64,000 bases of DNA from Bryopsis sp. KO-2023 (taxonomy: Eukaryota > Chlorophyta > Ulvophyceae > Bryopsidales > Bryopsidaceae): NCBI GenBank assembly GCA_030272585.1, contig BSYQ01000002.1, positions 2,914,001 through 2,978,000 on the forward strand, read 5' to 3'. The position numbers were made by a program, and so were the translations under genes. Shown here piece after piece: positions 29,701-42,916 of the stretch. Positions within the stretch are counted from its first letter, which is position 1. Each line of letters starts with the position of its first letter. The notes under the pieces are model-generated. The model did no database searches. It was not told the DNA's origin and saw only the letters and a program-made list of their open reading frames with translations.

Positions 29701-32700
29701 GCGATTCGAAACCATTCACTGTATTTTTGGATTTTAGTAATACAGGTCATGGACGATTTTTGTTAAAGGGAAATAAATTGATCTCGATGTTTTCGACTGG
29801 GAATAGCAAACCGTGGGCTTCCTCAGCCCACGGCATATGTAAGGCTATATATATATTGCCTTATATATATATAAGGCAATTATATATATATAATTGTGGA
29901 ACGCTCAAAACGTTTAGGCAATTTTTTGTTCACTCACGTATTTCGCCTGTATACGGATAATAAAGCAATGTTGTCCGCGCACGATGGGAAGAATAAATCT
30001 CAATTTGTTTTTCGAAGATAACACGATATACGGGACCTAAGACACAAAGACGACCAAACAGGGTGGGATGGTGGATGAGCATTAAAATACAGTTTAATAA
30101 AAAAGCAGTTTTATGGTAATTTCTTTTTATTTTCGGAATCGAGTGGAAGGGACGGGTTAAAAGGAAGTTGGAGCTGAATGAGCTTAGTTTTGGCCAAAGC
30201 AAGTTTGTAAGTTTGTTTGGGGATTAAAGTGAAGATGTGGATGCTTGAGAAGACGGTCACCTAAGATGGCTTGTTCATACTCAGCCCCAACCTGATCTTT
30301 GATCAATTTAGTTCCCGGCGCACACGTAAGTTGAACAGAATTGTATCCGACGCTGTTGTCTCGGGCTCACTTCCTCCAGGCGGGGCAACATCTCCCCGCA
30401 AAATAGGTGGCATAATTACGCTGCTACTCGTCTGAAAAAAGAGTACGATCGAAATGAAAAAGGGTTTTGAGGAAAGGGGAAAAAAATTGAAGTTTTAAAA
30501 AAAGACCTTGCGACGAAGGTGATGGACTTGGCATTTACGCATCGGCAGTGCACCGACCTCTGGAGGCATATTCAGAGGATGAACATGGCGGCGGAGACGA
30601 GGAAGAAAGATGTACGGAACGAGACAAACAAGGCGTTGAACATGATCCATGAAGTAGTGCAACAACGCATTCATGACTCATGCATCGGCATCCAGCCCAA
30701 AGGTGGAATCACGATTCGGTTGAGATTAATTCGAAATGAAAACGAAGTGTATTGTGATTCATGATGTCAACACATATACTAATAGAAGATATGCGAATGG
30801 GAGAATCGCTTACAATGCAGGACTTTTTGGGCCCTGCCAGAATTAGTGAGATTGATGTCTCATTTTCCCTTGGGTGACACTTGAATTACATGCCGAAGTG
30901 TAAAAAAGGAATGAGAATAGCCACCCCCTAGACATTGCTTCCTTCCCAACATAGTTTCTTATAGCTTCTGGCAACTGTTACGATCGAGAGTGTATTGTCT
31001 TATCAATGTGTGTATGTTGGACTAGAAGGGTCACATCAATAAGATCCTGGTGGACATTTTTACCTGAACACATAGTGAACTTTGTAACTTGAATTTTTTT
31101 CCCCAGAGTGGTCGTGTCCGCAGGGCACTAACTTCCCTTCGGGACTCCCAATCTGAAGCAAGCTTCAGCTCAGTCTGGGCACAGGAAACGACGTTGTAGG
31201 AAAACGCGTCGGAAGCGAAGAAAAAGAAAACCACCAGATGATGTTGCTAAATAACAACGCCAACGTACTCATGGTGGGGCGTTAGCAGAGCAACCTAGTA
31301 CACTGCTTAGAGAGAAAACCAAGGAACCCTCTACATCATCCTAGTCTGAAGTAGCCCTATATTTTCCCGAGTCTTTACCTTCTTTGTCCTCTTACTCAGA
31401 CGGCAATTAGTGAAACGAAAATAATAGGATAAAGCAATATGCAAAAGAAAAAGCTAAGGTCTCATCATTCAGGAATTTTTTGTTGGAGCAACAAGGCTAA
31501 CCACTACTAGTTCGATGGAAGGTTGAAGCGAACGACGATGGAGACAAATATTGGTGTTTTTTTTTTCCGTGGTTTCAAGATATCGTTATGAAAAGGGCTT
31601 AAATGAGTTGAAAGAAGAATTGTTGCAGCGAAAGGCAGTAAGTTACCACCGATTAACTTTGATAAACGTTGGGACAAGACAAGTACACAGGGGAGAAGAG
31701 ATTTACATTTCCTAGTCGGTGCGCCCTGGGGACTCTTCATAACGATGACCCCCAAAATCCAGCAAGAGAAAGAAACCTTTAAGGATAGTTTGAAAGTCGC
31801 TCTTGAGAGAAGGATATACAGAAACGCGCATGCACATCTCGTTGAGGATTACGATACTAATATAAGGTTCAATGTTGATGATGATGTATTATAATCTTAG
31901 TCACAATGCATTAAAGAGCGTGGATAATAGTATCACAGTTATCGCTATCCGTAAAGCTGAAACCTATTTGACTGCCCGGAGTACACATATCAGCACCAGA
32001 TGGGCGAGGTTTCTCACCTGCTTTTTAGAGAAGTTGTCCCCCACTAGAGATATCCGTATTCTGCGCCATTTTTTCTCTTGACACCGCACTTGTTGGCTGA
32101 TCGGGAATATACAACACGGACGCATTCTATTGACAAGCAAGGTCTTGATTTTCGATTTCCATATAAAATCAACGCGTTTTCTTCATATCTTCCGGTTTGC
32201 TCAATTAAAACTTTTCTTCATATAGCTTTTTTAACGGAGTTCTGAAGGGTCTAAGTTTTCCTTCATCTTAATTTCGATGCATCGGCATCAAAACATTTTA
32301 TTTTCTCCTAATTGATTCTACACCCTCGGGTTGTTAGTTGTGATCATGAGGCACTTTATTTCGCGAAAATCGAACGAAAAACGGGCGGGTTCCGCCCATC
32401 TCTTTAAAATTTACAGAAATTGTTTAAAGCTCAATTAATTGTCACCCAAAGAAGTTCAAAATTGTAATACACTTGATGGCATATCTTTTGCACTTGCTGT
32501 CAAAATTTCAAACCAATTCAATGAGACATAGAAAAGATGCCGGGGATTTAAGAGAACCGGTTTCTCTCGTTTAGTCGTGCTTGGTCGCGTCCATAACAGT
32601 GGCCCAGCGATAAAGTTCTACCCAGAAATAAACAATATCTAGAAAGAACGTGCACGCAACGTTTGGGAGATAGATGGGAGGGAGGTTGAGGAAACCCTTA

Positions 32701-35700
32701 ATATGCTTGAGATATTTGCTAGGTATGAGGACGAAAATGTCCACTCGATGTCGAGTTTTGACATTCCCTCGACTCATTTGAGATGCTTCGCCTATCAGAT
32801 TCAGAATCACGGGTTGCTTGCACGATATCTCGGTTCGACGTTTCATTGGTTCAACTTCAGTGCTAGACAAAAGTGACGCGTTACTAAAACTGTTCCAGTG
32901 GGATGGCCATAATTTTTTATCTTTTCTCTATCGTCGAAGTCCCGCATGAGATAGACAGAATTATTAAATATCGAAAACAGGTAACACTCGTCGGATATTG
33001 TCTTTGCTTTTGACACCACGTTTTTGAGTTTTTGAATGTTCCCTGACCGGACGGGCTAGCTGATATGTTTTCTCAAAAGTAGACCCGATTTAGAGGGATT
33101 TGCTTATGGCGATATGATCGCGCCCTCATCTCTTATTCACTAGAGCTATGTGCTATTCATTTTCAAACCACCCGAGCACTTTTCTTGAAGGCGTAATTAA
33201 AAGCTGAACCTTCAATTTTTTGACAAAAGAAAAGTCTACTGTATGTTTTCTCTTAACCTTTTGTTTGAGCTGAACTCATGTTTATTGTGTTAGATGATAA
33301 ATTGAAGTCGTCTCTTGTGGTCGTATGGAAGGTGAAATGGAAGGAACATAGATGAGATTTCCATCCTCTAGTATATTTCCCGAAGAGTCACATCAACAAT
33401 AGACATTGACGAGTGTATATATATATTATATACAGTGTTGTGCAACTTCGCATCCGGTCAATCTGGACCAGGCCTCTCTTCTGCCATGATTGGGCAAGAT
33501 TCGAGTGGGAGCAAGTCTTTCTTTTAGCTCTATATTATGATTTGCAGAGCAAAGAGTCGCATGATCAAGTTGGATCTTAAAACTTCATTTTCTTAAAGTA
33601 AAAGTGTTGACTAAGATATTCAAGATGTCGTGGTTTCTCGATTTCGTCGATATGATAGAGGCGTATAGTCGTAAGAGGGATCAAAGCGAAGTAGAAAAAC
33701 AAGATGGCGAGAGCCCCGCTTGGCGTCTCGAAGATTCCAAGAAAAAAAAGAAGTTTGAGCGGATCGAATAACTGATTTGTTACCCCATGTTTAGGGAAGA
33801 TCATTGCCTTATCCAATAAAGCATACACTAACAAAACACAAGCCTAAGCCCACACCACCTTATTCTTAGTATCACTCCTAGATAAGTTTGGACCTAGTTA
33901 ACATAACCATCACGTTTTCTTATCGAAGAGTTGGTCAGTGATATTAGTTCAATCTTTTCAGCGGACGTAAGAGAGTGATATTTGTAAGTTCCTATGGTTT
34001 AGGTCCTAGAAGCAAGGGTACCTATCAGGTCATCTCTAGTCACATCATATCAAAGTTGATAGGTGATTTGAAAGCAACCAAATGAGGGTTGGTAGGTCCT
34101 TTGATAGCTATGCTATGAAAGTTTCGAACCTCTCTTATCTCTCTTGTTGGCGTTGAATCTCTTTTCCAACACCGTTATCGTTTTTGAAGAATACATGTCC
34201 GACGATTCGACCACACGAGATTTTTCCGAGAATTATCTTAAAGCCTTCTATCCCGTCCTACGCCTAGCTCGACGTTTGACTATCGAAGGTTAGCAGAAAC
34301 TAGAGAAGAATAAAATTTTAAATTCTTTCGATGAAAACGACGATGAAGAGCTTCCAAATTTGGAAATGAAGCACTAGATTGGCCTCTGATAAGGATTCGC
34401 CCACGTATTATATAAAGTTTTTTATACATTTCATAGATCTCGTATGACAGGACGTAATGGAATAGAATATGGCTTCAATAACGACTACCAGATCCAGTTC
34501 CTTATTAACTTCCCAACAATATAATATTTCTTGCGATTCCTACAAAACATTTGCTTGGAGAATTCCCACATATTGCACTGGATCTATGACCCATATATTT
34601 ATCTGCACTTGTTTTTGAAGGGACATTTGTATTCCGTGGATTGCGTGATATTGCTATCAAGATCGATTGTTGAGAAGACGAATTCCGGCCTAGAATATCA
34701 GAAAGTGTACCGTGGACTGTTGTGTATTGTCATCAAAAGATATTATCCTCCGGGAAGCTAAAAATGCATAGCCAAAAAAACTGCCGATATGATCCTATTC
34801 CTGGGGTATTTATGGGTGTTAGATCAAGTTCAGCCTTGAGCTCCCGATGGAACTTATGTGCCCATATCTCGATGCTTTTTTTAATTGATAAAAAAAGCAA
34901 TTATTGTTTTTTCTATTTTTTTTCAATTTATCGCTCACATTCCAAGTGAAGTCATGGGTGTCACATCCACCTCGTATTTGTACTACAAAGAAAAACAAAA
35001 TAAGGGAAATAAAGATAAGTGAATCATTCACCTCTCCAAAGATTCACTCAGTAGGATTTGATAATTTGGAACGTCTTGTTGGGTTGGGCTTTAGCTAAGC
35101 AGAACATCCCCTATCGTAAAATAAAGAGAATATGAATATAAATATTATATATTTGATTAGATATGATATATATAACATACATTATATGCGAATATGACCG
35201 ATACTTGGTGGGATGAATTGGGGTGAACAAGAGGCGAAACAGCGCAACCCATGAATGAGACGGCTAGCCCACAAGACTCGGGACAGACACGGGCCCATTG
35301 AAGCGGACAGATGCGCCCTGACCGATGGTTGTATAACACGATCTAGGCACGCGGCCTCAAGGTGCCCAAGGTCAAGACAGTCGGATGTATGCGGGTAATG
35401 TTTGTTGTGGGGAGTTAGATGTAGCTTTTGAGAAGTTACTTTTGTGAGTACGGCGAGTACTCAAAAGAGGAAAGGAAGGGTCTAGAGTGCAATCAAAAAG
35501 GTCATGGGTGGCGTAGGGAGGCATCACCATTGTATCTTGTGTTTAAAGGTTATGAGGGGTGCAACGACAATGGTGTTTGCAGTAGGGCATGGAGTGTATG
35601 CCACCCAACCAGTACTTGATGATCCCGTATTAATCTCATTGGGTTGGTTGGGCATTGATTCTCTTCTTGTACATTTGCATCAAACAATATAAACATTTTG

Positions 35701-35720
35701 ATCGAAGAGATGCGTCCCAC
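26700..35720. other. Nine kilobases without a recognisable gene
   Basis: This is AT-rich DNA with short overlapping frames (none above about 110 codons) and no domain that I recognise on either strand. Palindromes at 29811-29897 are listed separately. T-runs occur at 28630-28650 and TA-rich tracts at 33418-33435 and 35140-35175. No LTR, TIR or target duplication was noticed. Confidence 0.5.
29811..29897. repeat. Cluster of three perfect palindromes
   Basis: CCGTGGGCT/AGCCCACGG form a hairpin with loop TCCTC (29811-29833). A 26-bp perfect palindrome ATTGCCTTATAT/ATATAAGGCAAT follows at 29855-29880, and an overlapping 20-bp palindrome CAATTATATA/TATATAATTG at about 29878-29897. They may be an AT-rich MITE core or a cruciform-prone site; no flanking duplication was found. 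Confidence 0.6.
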
Positions 35721-35729
35721 TTTGGCTAT

Positions 35730-36165
35730 GGCAGCAGTTTTACGGTTTCGAGACTCATTTTTTTTGCATTACTAAAACTAGGTACTGAAAGGTCACGGCC
35801 ACCATTTGAGCGTCCATGTGGTGTGGTCTGCTATTGATTTAGTGTCTTCGACTCGGGCCTAGCCAACTTGAGTTCGAATCCTACAATTGACCGATTGCCT
35901 CTAGTCGGTGGTTGGTGAGCTTGGCCCACTTTAATCACACATTAAAAGTATATATAATATTATTACTTTGTCCTTTAATAAATCAAGTCACTTCCCAAGC
36001 GATTGATACCAAATTAGCGTACTATTGTGCGCTTAATTATGTGACCTTTTCTAGACATGCGCCAGGTCGGTCTGGACAGGCGCCCACCTGTCTAGTAAAG
36101 GTCAAATCCGGTCCATTAAAGGGTTGCCGGTCCGGTCCTGTCTAACAGGTCGGCGCCTAAATCTG
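35730..36165. mobile_element. Diverged second copy of the CAGACC foldback/tRNA-core family
   Basis: Relative to the reverse complement of 5722-6667 it shares, in order, TTGAGCGTCC, a tRNA-like core with B box AGTTCGAATCC (35871-35881), CTAGTCGGTGG...GCTTGG, an AT-rich linker with ATTAAAA and TATATAATA, and the GACAGGCG/GACCTTTTCTAGAC/GTCAAATCCGGTCC words. Divergence is substantial (my estimate is about a quarter of positions). Clean ends and target duplications could not be identified. Confidence 0.7.
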
Positions 36166-38190
36166 GTAAGAAACACGAAAGCGGCCAATGAATATATACC
36201 AGCTTTTTTTCAGAGGGAGGGAGAGACTTGGCTGGCCAAGGTTCGTACAGTAGACAAGCTCCTCTTGGAAGGGGGGTCTCTAGCAACTTTTGGATTGTTA
36301 ATTAGCGCAACCACTCCCAGTCCATGGTTCATCATCAGACCCAAAACAACGGACCCCTCATGTCGTACGACCAGAATACGATACCAACTATCTCTCTTTA
36401 AAGTCGATGATATTAAGTACCACTCTGTTGCACTTCGAATCTCTTAAATACTGTGATGAAGTCTCATATAGCTCAAGACTTCCGAGTTACACACTCAAGA
36501 TCTATAACGTGTGACGTTATATAACGATCACGAAGCACTGTGAGAACTGGCCGAACACTCCATACATTATGGAAAAACGCAACCCGAATTTGAAAAGTGT
36601 AACAGCATCGCCCGACAATCGTAACAAAAAGTGCAGTGTGTGCTATCCAAGCGGTGGCTCTTAGTCGTCTGGTCGTGTCGGAACGAGGTTTGCGTGCATG
36701 GAAAATGTGTGAACGTGGAAGAAACTCCGAGGCACTTTGTGTTGATTGCGACGCCGAAGAAAGTGGTTCGGCGGGGTTTCTTAGAACCGCTGGGAGTGGC
36801 AGTTCTGGCAAATAAAACGTGCCCAATTTTTATTTAACTTCTGCGAAAAAACGAACGTGGGCATAGAAAAAGAAGAGGTACTTCAACTTGATGGCGTTAC
36901 AAGTTCAACGAACAAGACGAGAATGGAAAAACGCATTTTGATTTTACCAAAACGACATTAGTAGCTAAGGGGTCGATGATTATTATTTTCGATTCACTAA
37001 GACCAATCAAGAATGTTGAAAAGTTACTTTCGCTCCCATATTAGAGGCTTCTTAATATTTTACATAATATCAACGTTACCTCGAATTTACATCGTGGAGT
37101 TGGTTCTTCACGGCTAGGTATTTTTTACATACGCCAACGTGTCCACCTGAATTCCAGGGATAATAATAATATATATATATATAGCGACCCCGCCATCGAT
37201 CCGCTCTCGAGTGATGCCCTATAAGCTCGAGTGGCGATGTGACTGTCATAGGCGAGTTTAAAGGGGGGTCTTTCTGTGGCGAGAGGGGCCTTTTTTAGCA
37301 GATAGTGATTGGTAGCAGGGCTCGGATATGGTGGTCGGTGAGGGTCAATGTTGAAGCGACACCTCTTACAGACCAGCAAAGATGCGCAAGAGCGTTGCAT
37401 TTAAGAGGCGAGACGAGAAACGTTCCAAGCTATTGGAAACACCAAAAACACTAGATCGTAAACCAATCCTACACAACAAAGTCACTCTTATGCACCCAGA
37501 GACAACCCAAGGAGTTCATATAAGTTTGAAAGGAATACAAGGGGGCATATCATCGGAATAGGTCTTGGAGGCAATGCATGCGACACGCACTAGCACTTCA
37601 CATCGCTTACTTTAGCGATTGCTTGGTTGTAATCGTTTTTAGATCATCTTAATTTTCAACAAAGGGGTTCAGGAGAGATGCAATCATAACCGTGCAAAAT
37701 TACGATCAATAAAAGTGAAGTAATTCTCGATAAAAGAATCCTCATTAAGAACGGGTACTTGTAAAGCAATAATTGTAAAGAGGTGATGTCACCCCTTATC
37801 ATTAAAGAATAGAACGGAGCATTTGTTAAGTGTGTGTTCAAACAACTTTGTACAACATGTTGATGCCGTCATTGTTTCGTACACTGCTCTCCCTTCGTTA
37901 CCATCAACACCTACCGCTAGGAACTGCTCTACTGCCACTAAGCTCAAGATTCAGCGAACTGTTGATCAAGCTGTTGACGTTGAGCATTGAGGACTTGGAG
38001 GATAGGGTTGGTGGCTAGAGGAGTACTTATAACTAAACGTACGTACTGAGTATATATCCACTATACGTTTTGGATAACGTATGAGATAGCCAACATAATG
38101 TCAAAGATAGTGGCCGGAATGAAGCTGGTAAGATGAGCGCCTTTTTTATCGTCAACTCAAAGCTAAGAACCTGAGTAGGGAACACGAAAC
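36166..38190. other. No certain gene
   Basis: Only short frames are present (for example 36631-36837 plus and 36473-36826 minus, overlapping and unrecognised). A TA-rich tract lies at 37168-37182. The last 300 bases may be decayed 5' sequence of the LINE that follows (SREHETVTLQNFEEYW begins near 38170), but its start cannot be placed. Confidence 0.35.
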
Positions 38191-38317
38191 GGTGACTCTT
38201 CAAAATTTTGAAGAATATTGGAGGAGAAAATACGAAAGAGTCACCCGTTTTGATGACCAACAGCCAACCTGGCTCCCTACATTTAGTTCTGTTATGGGAA
38301 GAACAATGAGTGAAGAC

Positions 38318-38559
38318 CAGAGTTGTGCGCCGTTGCAACGGCGCACAACTCTCCATCAAATCACACTCACTGGATAGGCGAGTTCGCTCACACTTTCGTA
38401 GCTACTTGTTTTTTTGCGTTCTTGAAGTCACATCTCATCATTGGAAAACGTTTCAGAGTCGTGCCGAGGTCGTTTTTGCGACAACGACAACGGCCGTTAA
38501 CCGTTAACAACGTTAACGGCCGTTGTCGTTGTCGCAAAAACGACATCGGCACAACTCTG
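38318..38559. mobile_element. hAT-type MITE of the CAGAGTTGTGC family, 242 bp (copy 2)
   Basis: The 8-bp duplication GTGAAGAC is perfect (38310-38317 and 38560-38567). One end is a 34-bp near-perfect palindrome, the other a roughly 105-bp near-palindrome with GACAACGACAACGG and TTAACGGCCGTT. The interior matches copy 1 in reverse orientation, for example TTGAAGTCACATCTCA against TTGAAGTCATATCTCA. It is inserted in the LINE relic. Confidence 0.9.
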
Positions 38560-40209
38560 GTGAAGACAGGAAATGAAAATAGGCACGGAGGATGTAAGGT
38601 GGGCGCTTCACTGGAAAGGACAATATAAATCCAGCGGGCCGGACGGTATCCCATTGTGGACTTACAAGACATTTGCGCCCCTACATGATATTATAGCGAA
38701 AAAGTTTCGTCGAATTATTCAGGGCGCAATGTATGGATGGTTAGTAGAGAGAAAAACCCGCAAGATCCCGCGAGCTACCGCCCAATCACCAGAGAAACCA
38801 TTAATGCAGGCATTGGTGAATGAGCTACACGTGTTGAGATCAAAAGAAAACATGGAGTAGAAAGGACGGGGAAGATACGAATTCAAACTGGGGAAGATAC
38901 GAATTCAAACTGGAATATACCAGGGCAACTCCCTTAGTCCTTTTTTTTTACCTTGTCCGTCATCCCTGTAACGTTTACATTACGGGAACTCACACCATGG
39001 AGATTTGGACTCGTTACCCGACCAAGGAGGGAAGAAAGGGAATTTAATCATCAAATTTTTGATGATGATTTCAAGTTGTATGCTGGGAGGGAAGATCTTC
39101 TGAACGATATGATCCAGGCAACAGGTAAAGCTAGACATTCAATGGGTCTGGGCTTCAGCCCAGGAAAATGTTACGAGGCCGCCATTCGACGTGGAACTCG
39201 ATAGGATGACTATACGTAATGTTTCAAATCTTAAGAGACGAACATACAACAAAGTACCTTGGTATAGATCAGAATGCGAGGGTAGATGAAGCTAGAACCC
39301 GTCGAAGGCTGAGAAAAGAATTTTTTTGGCGATCCAAAGGAATTTGAAGTTCAGAGTTATCAAGTGAACATAAGACCCGTGGCTTTAACTCTTGGGCTAT
39401 GGGTGTGTTGGAGTATTCCTTTGGAGCAATCAAATGGACTCTTACAGAGCGGGAAGAAATGGATGGACGCGTGCATGTAATGCTGATTAAGTATAATGCA
39501 AAGTGATGATGAGGGCAGTCGACTGGCACGAGCGCATACCCTTGTGACCACAAGAACATGAGAGATGGAGAAGACAAAGAATATTGTTCGCAAGGGCAGA
39601 ATCTTTCATGCAAACGATGGGCATAGGGATTACATTTTCGCCAGAAGGAGGTATGCTGATACACGGTGTCCCTATTGAAAATATTCAACATCTGGAAAAG
39701 CTTGACTTTTTCAAGTATAAACACCATAGGGACGACGTCCTAAATCAGCACGATATGGGGAAATTCCTTAGAACCATATCAACGGGATCTCTGTGCCCGT
39801 CATCGACTTTTACGTGGATTGAGGCGCCAGGGTTGACGGCCCAAGCTGGAGGGTACGTTTTCGCCCTTCAGGATGAGCGTGTCGCCACACATTATGTGGA
39901 AGCGCACGTTCTAAGGCTACAAGAAAACCTAGGGTGTAGGTATGCTCTTGCAACAGCGAAACATTACAACACATCTTAAGTGGATGCCCTGGATATGGGT
40001 TTTCGTTGTATTTGCAAAGGTATGACGCTGCGCTCAAGGTTCTGTATGCAAGGGCTGACAACGATTGTATCTCGAAATTGACGTTTCAAAATCCATGAGA
40101 TGCCTAGGAGAGAGGGGTTTCGCCCATTGCCCATTATGTTATCTTTCGGCAGTAGCACACGGAATCGGGAGAGTGCGGCCAAATCGCCTGTTGGGACCAA
40201 CGATCAGGG

Positions 40210-40668
40210 TTGACAAAAACTGTCCCAGGAATTGGAACTCGGGAAATTCCTGAAATGGCGAGTAATGAAGACATAGAGATGTGGTGGAATAGGACCTGGC
40301 ATGTTACCTGTGTGTGCCCCAAGAAGTCTGACCTAATAACAGTCGAAAAAACAGAAAGGAAGGTGTGGAAAGTGGAGATGACTATCACCACCGAGTATCT
40401 AATGGCTTCAAGGGACGCAGAAAAACGGGGAAGGTACGGGAGTCTTAAAAGCGAGGTAGTGTATTTGTATCCCGGATATGATATCCGTATAGTATCGTTA
40501 TGGATTGGCCCCCTAGGGGGAATTTTGAAGGGAGCAGGGCACCTTAGGAAAAGACTTGAACAGCTACCGTACTCCCGGGAAAAGGCCCTAACCATCCAAA
40601 GACAAAAGCAAAAGGTGGTACTTTTAGTATCTATTCGGATAATGCAACATGACTCAGGTAGGGAGTAA
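40210..40668 (+). pseudogene. C-terminal LINE fragment with endonuclease-like segment
   Basis: This is the best-preserved frame of the LINE relic (152 codons open). It contains the D-x(n)-E-K arrangement in SDLITVEKTERKVWKVEM, then EYLMASRDAEKRGRYGSLKS and IVSLWIGPLGGILKGAGHL. In R2/R4-type LINEs this region cuts the target DNA. Upstream parts are out of frame, so it is a fragment. Confidence 0.6.
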
Positions 40669-41040
40669 AACTAAAAAGAAATAGAAAACACTTCAATAAG
40701 GAAGCAGTCCTGGTGTTTATCCTCAGTACGACGTAAAACTTCTGAGCGATTTGTGATCTTAACAAGAACGAGATACGAACGAAGCTTTACATGCATGACC
40801 TTAGAATACAACGAAAAGAATGGGAGACCAGTTTTGATGCAAGACATTCACCAAGAAGAGGATTATTGAAGAAGATGTAGAAGACAGGCAACAGAGCGCC
40901 AATGAGAGCAATATTAAGTCGATATTTTTATGAGAAGATAGAGAGCGGGGAAGGTTAACAACTTACAACCCGTCTAGAATGGTGAGGGTTTGATACCTGC
41001 AATTTCTTGCAATTCCGATTTGATATTATTGATAATAAAC

Positions 41041-42160
41041 AAACAAACTAATAGGGGACGTTTAAACCCAATATGTTGTGGAGGGTAGCCATTGTAAGTG
41101 TCTTCTGTGCAAATGTTTGCGTTCCACCTGTTGCTTCATGTCGATAGAAGCACCTAAGCCACCATAGGATGCAACGAGGACCGCATCGATAGATAGATAG
41201 AGCTTGAACATAAATTAAACAAAAAAGAGACGCTGAGTGTCCTTTGGGGCTAGGTTCTACGTAGTGTATGAGACCGATCATTGACCGAGTTGGCGAGCAC
41301 CCTCCCCTTTTGCCTCGTTTGTTTGGCGACAGACTGGCTGGTACGACTCAATTGGATAGGGTCATTGGGTGTGGCCGACACCTGACTTGCACAACACACA
41401 GTAAAGGTTTACGCCTCGTGTCTAAGTTCGTTAAGTGGCGCCGGGAGGACGGGACCTTTGTGACGAAGGAAGAGATGTTACAAGGGGTGCAAGGTGTAAT
41501 TGTGAGTAAGTAGGAAGTTTACTACTATTTTTTTAGGCTAGGAGCCGGGTTCGATAATAGAAACCGTAGGGGACAAGAAAAAGAGATCCAGGTAGTTTGA
41601 AAGCTTTCTCCTCCCCGAACGGTAACTGCGCTAATGCATTAACAATGTTGTTTTCTTTTTTCCCTATCCCACCCAAGGCTCCGCACACTAGTGGGACGAT
41701 TGAACACTTCCGTTTGGTAGAGTTGGAGGGAATGGGGAGAAAACAAAATGAATTCAAGTGACGGGTAGAAGAGGGAGGGGGGGATTGATGGGTGAGGGTT
41801 AAAGAGGAAAATATATAAATAAAGGGTGGGTAAGGGAAAAAGAAGTGAGAAGTTGGAACCAAGTGAACGCCATTGTTTTTTGTGTAGTAAAAAAAAAATG
41901 AAGTGTTTCAGGTTTTCTCTCCATGAAGGGATGTTGGAAACAGTGAGATCCCCAGTGATGTGGAGATTGGGGCATCTCGGGGTGTGATGATTTGATCAGC
42001 ACCAGGGTAGGCAGGAAGACAGGGGTGGACTCTTGATACGGGTTGAACGAACATTGCGAGCCAAAGCGAATAACGTGGGCGTGTCTTGAGTACCTAGTGT
42101 GTGAAGCATTTTCCGAAATCCGGGAAAGCGAAGGAAAAAGAGCCTAATTAAAGAAGAGTA
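41041..42160. other. No gene recognised
   Basis: A frame of 81 codons on the plus strand (41268-41513, MRPIIDRVGEHPPLLPRLFG) is unrecognised. The stretch 41640-41830 is purine/pyrimidine-skewed with short frames in several phases. Nothing else was seen. Confidence 0.35.
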
Positions 42161-42167
42161 AGAAGAG

Positions 42168-42770
42168 ATGTCAACAACAAGACACCAGCTACGCGAAGAG
42201 GTCGAGAAGAAAGCCAGAGACGATGCTGAAAAGAGAGAAAGACTCGGGAGAAGCCCCACCCCTTCTCATCACACTGAGATATTGGCCCAACTAGAGGAAA
42301 TAACGAAGACTATGACGGTAGAGTTTGCGGGAGTTCGTGGCGATATTGCTTAACTCAAAGAGGAGCAAATAGAGCGGTCGGGGAAAATCGAAACATTGAA
42401 TATGAAGCTTACAAGTTTCCAGGAAATAGTGGGGAAAGATATCGAGAAGCTGCGGGATGATGTCGAGGGGCTGGATTCTCGTATCAACATCACGAACTCC
42501 AGAGCCGAGGAAAGCGAGAGCAGACTCACTCGAGAGATAATGAGTCTGGAAACCGAAACTTACAAAGCAACATTGATTTTCTCTGGCATCCCCACAAACG
42601 TAGACACGGCTCCTTATATAGTCCAGCTTATCGATAGTGCAGAAGCCGGAATTGCGATTAATGTCGAGTCAGTTGAACGTTTGGGAAAAACTAACTCAGT
42701 GAGTAACGGTACAAGTTGTGGACGACTCAAACAAGCCAGTCGACTAGGAAGACTACCCAACGTGCTATAA
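42168..42770 (+). pseudogene. LINE ORF1-like coiled-coil/RRM protein, one internal stop
   Basis: The frame starts at ATG 42168 (MSTTRHQLREEVEKKARDDA), is interrupted by a single TAA at 42351-42353, and continues in the same frame to 42770. A coiled coil (EIVGKDIEKLRDDVEGLDSR) is followed by ATLIFSGIPTNVDTAPYIVQ and ESVERLGKTN, which resemble the RRM of L1-type ORF1 RNA-binding chaperones. The sequence after it ends with TTTGTTGCGATTCCGAT, close to the 3' tail of the LINE relic at 41000. This suggests an internally deleted LINE copy. Confidence 0.55.
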
Positions 42771-42916
42771 GAGCCAACTAAAGACAAAATAGAGCGGTCG
42801 ACTCGAAAGCTATTATCACAATGCATAACAAACAGTATTAGCCAAACATAGGGGTTTTATAGTTGTAATTTGTTGCGATTCCGATCACCATGTATATAAC
42901 AGGTTTGAGGGTGCAC

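Larger units (their letters stand above)
38180..41040 (+). mobile_element. Decayed LINE with R4/Dong-like RT and restriction-like endonuclease region
   Basis: The plus strand carries, with many stops and frame changes, QNFEEYWRRKYERV, SSGPDGIPLWTYKTF (RT block with GPDGI), GIYQGNSLSPFFFTLS, FDDDFKLYAG (the catalytic DD block), then an RT-thumb-like region (WAMGVLEYSFGAIKWT), GGYVFALQDERVATHY, and a C-terminal segment with DLITVEKTERKVWKVEMTIT. That last arrangement resembles the restriction-like endonuclease domain of R4/Dong/NeSL-type LINEs. A 22-bp tandem repeat sits at 38868-38911. A MITE (38318-38559) interrupts it. The 3' end is near 41040, with a TTGCAATTCCGAT tail motif. Confidence 0.75.
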
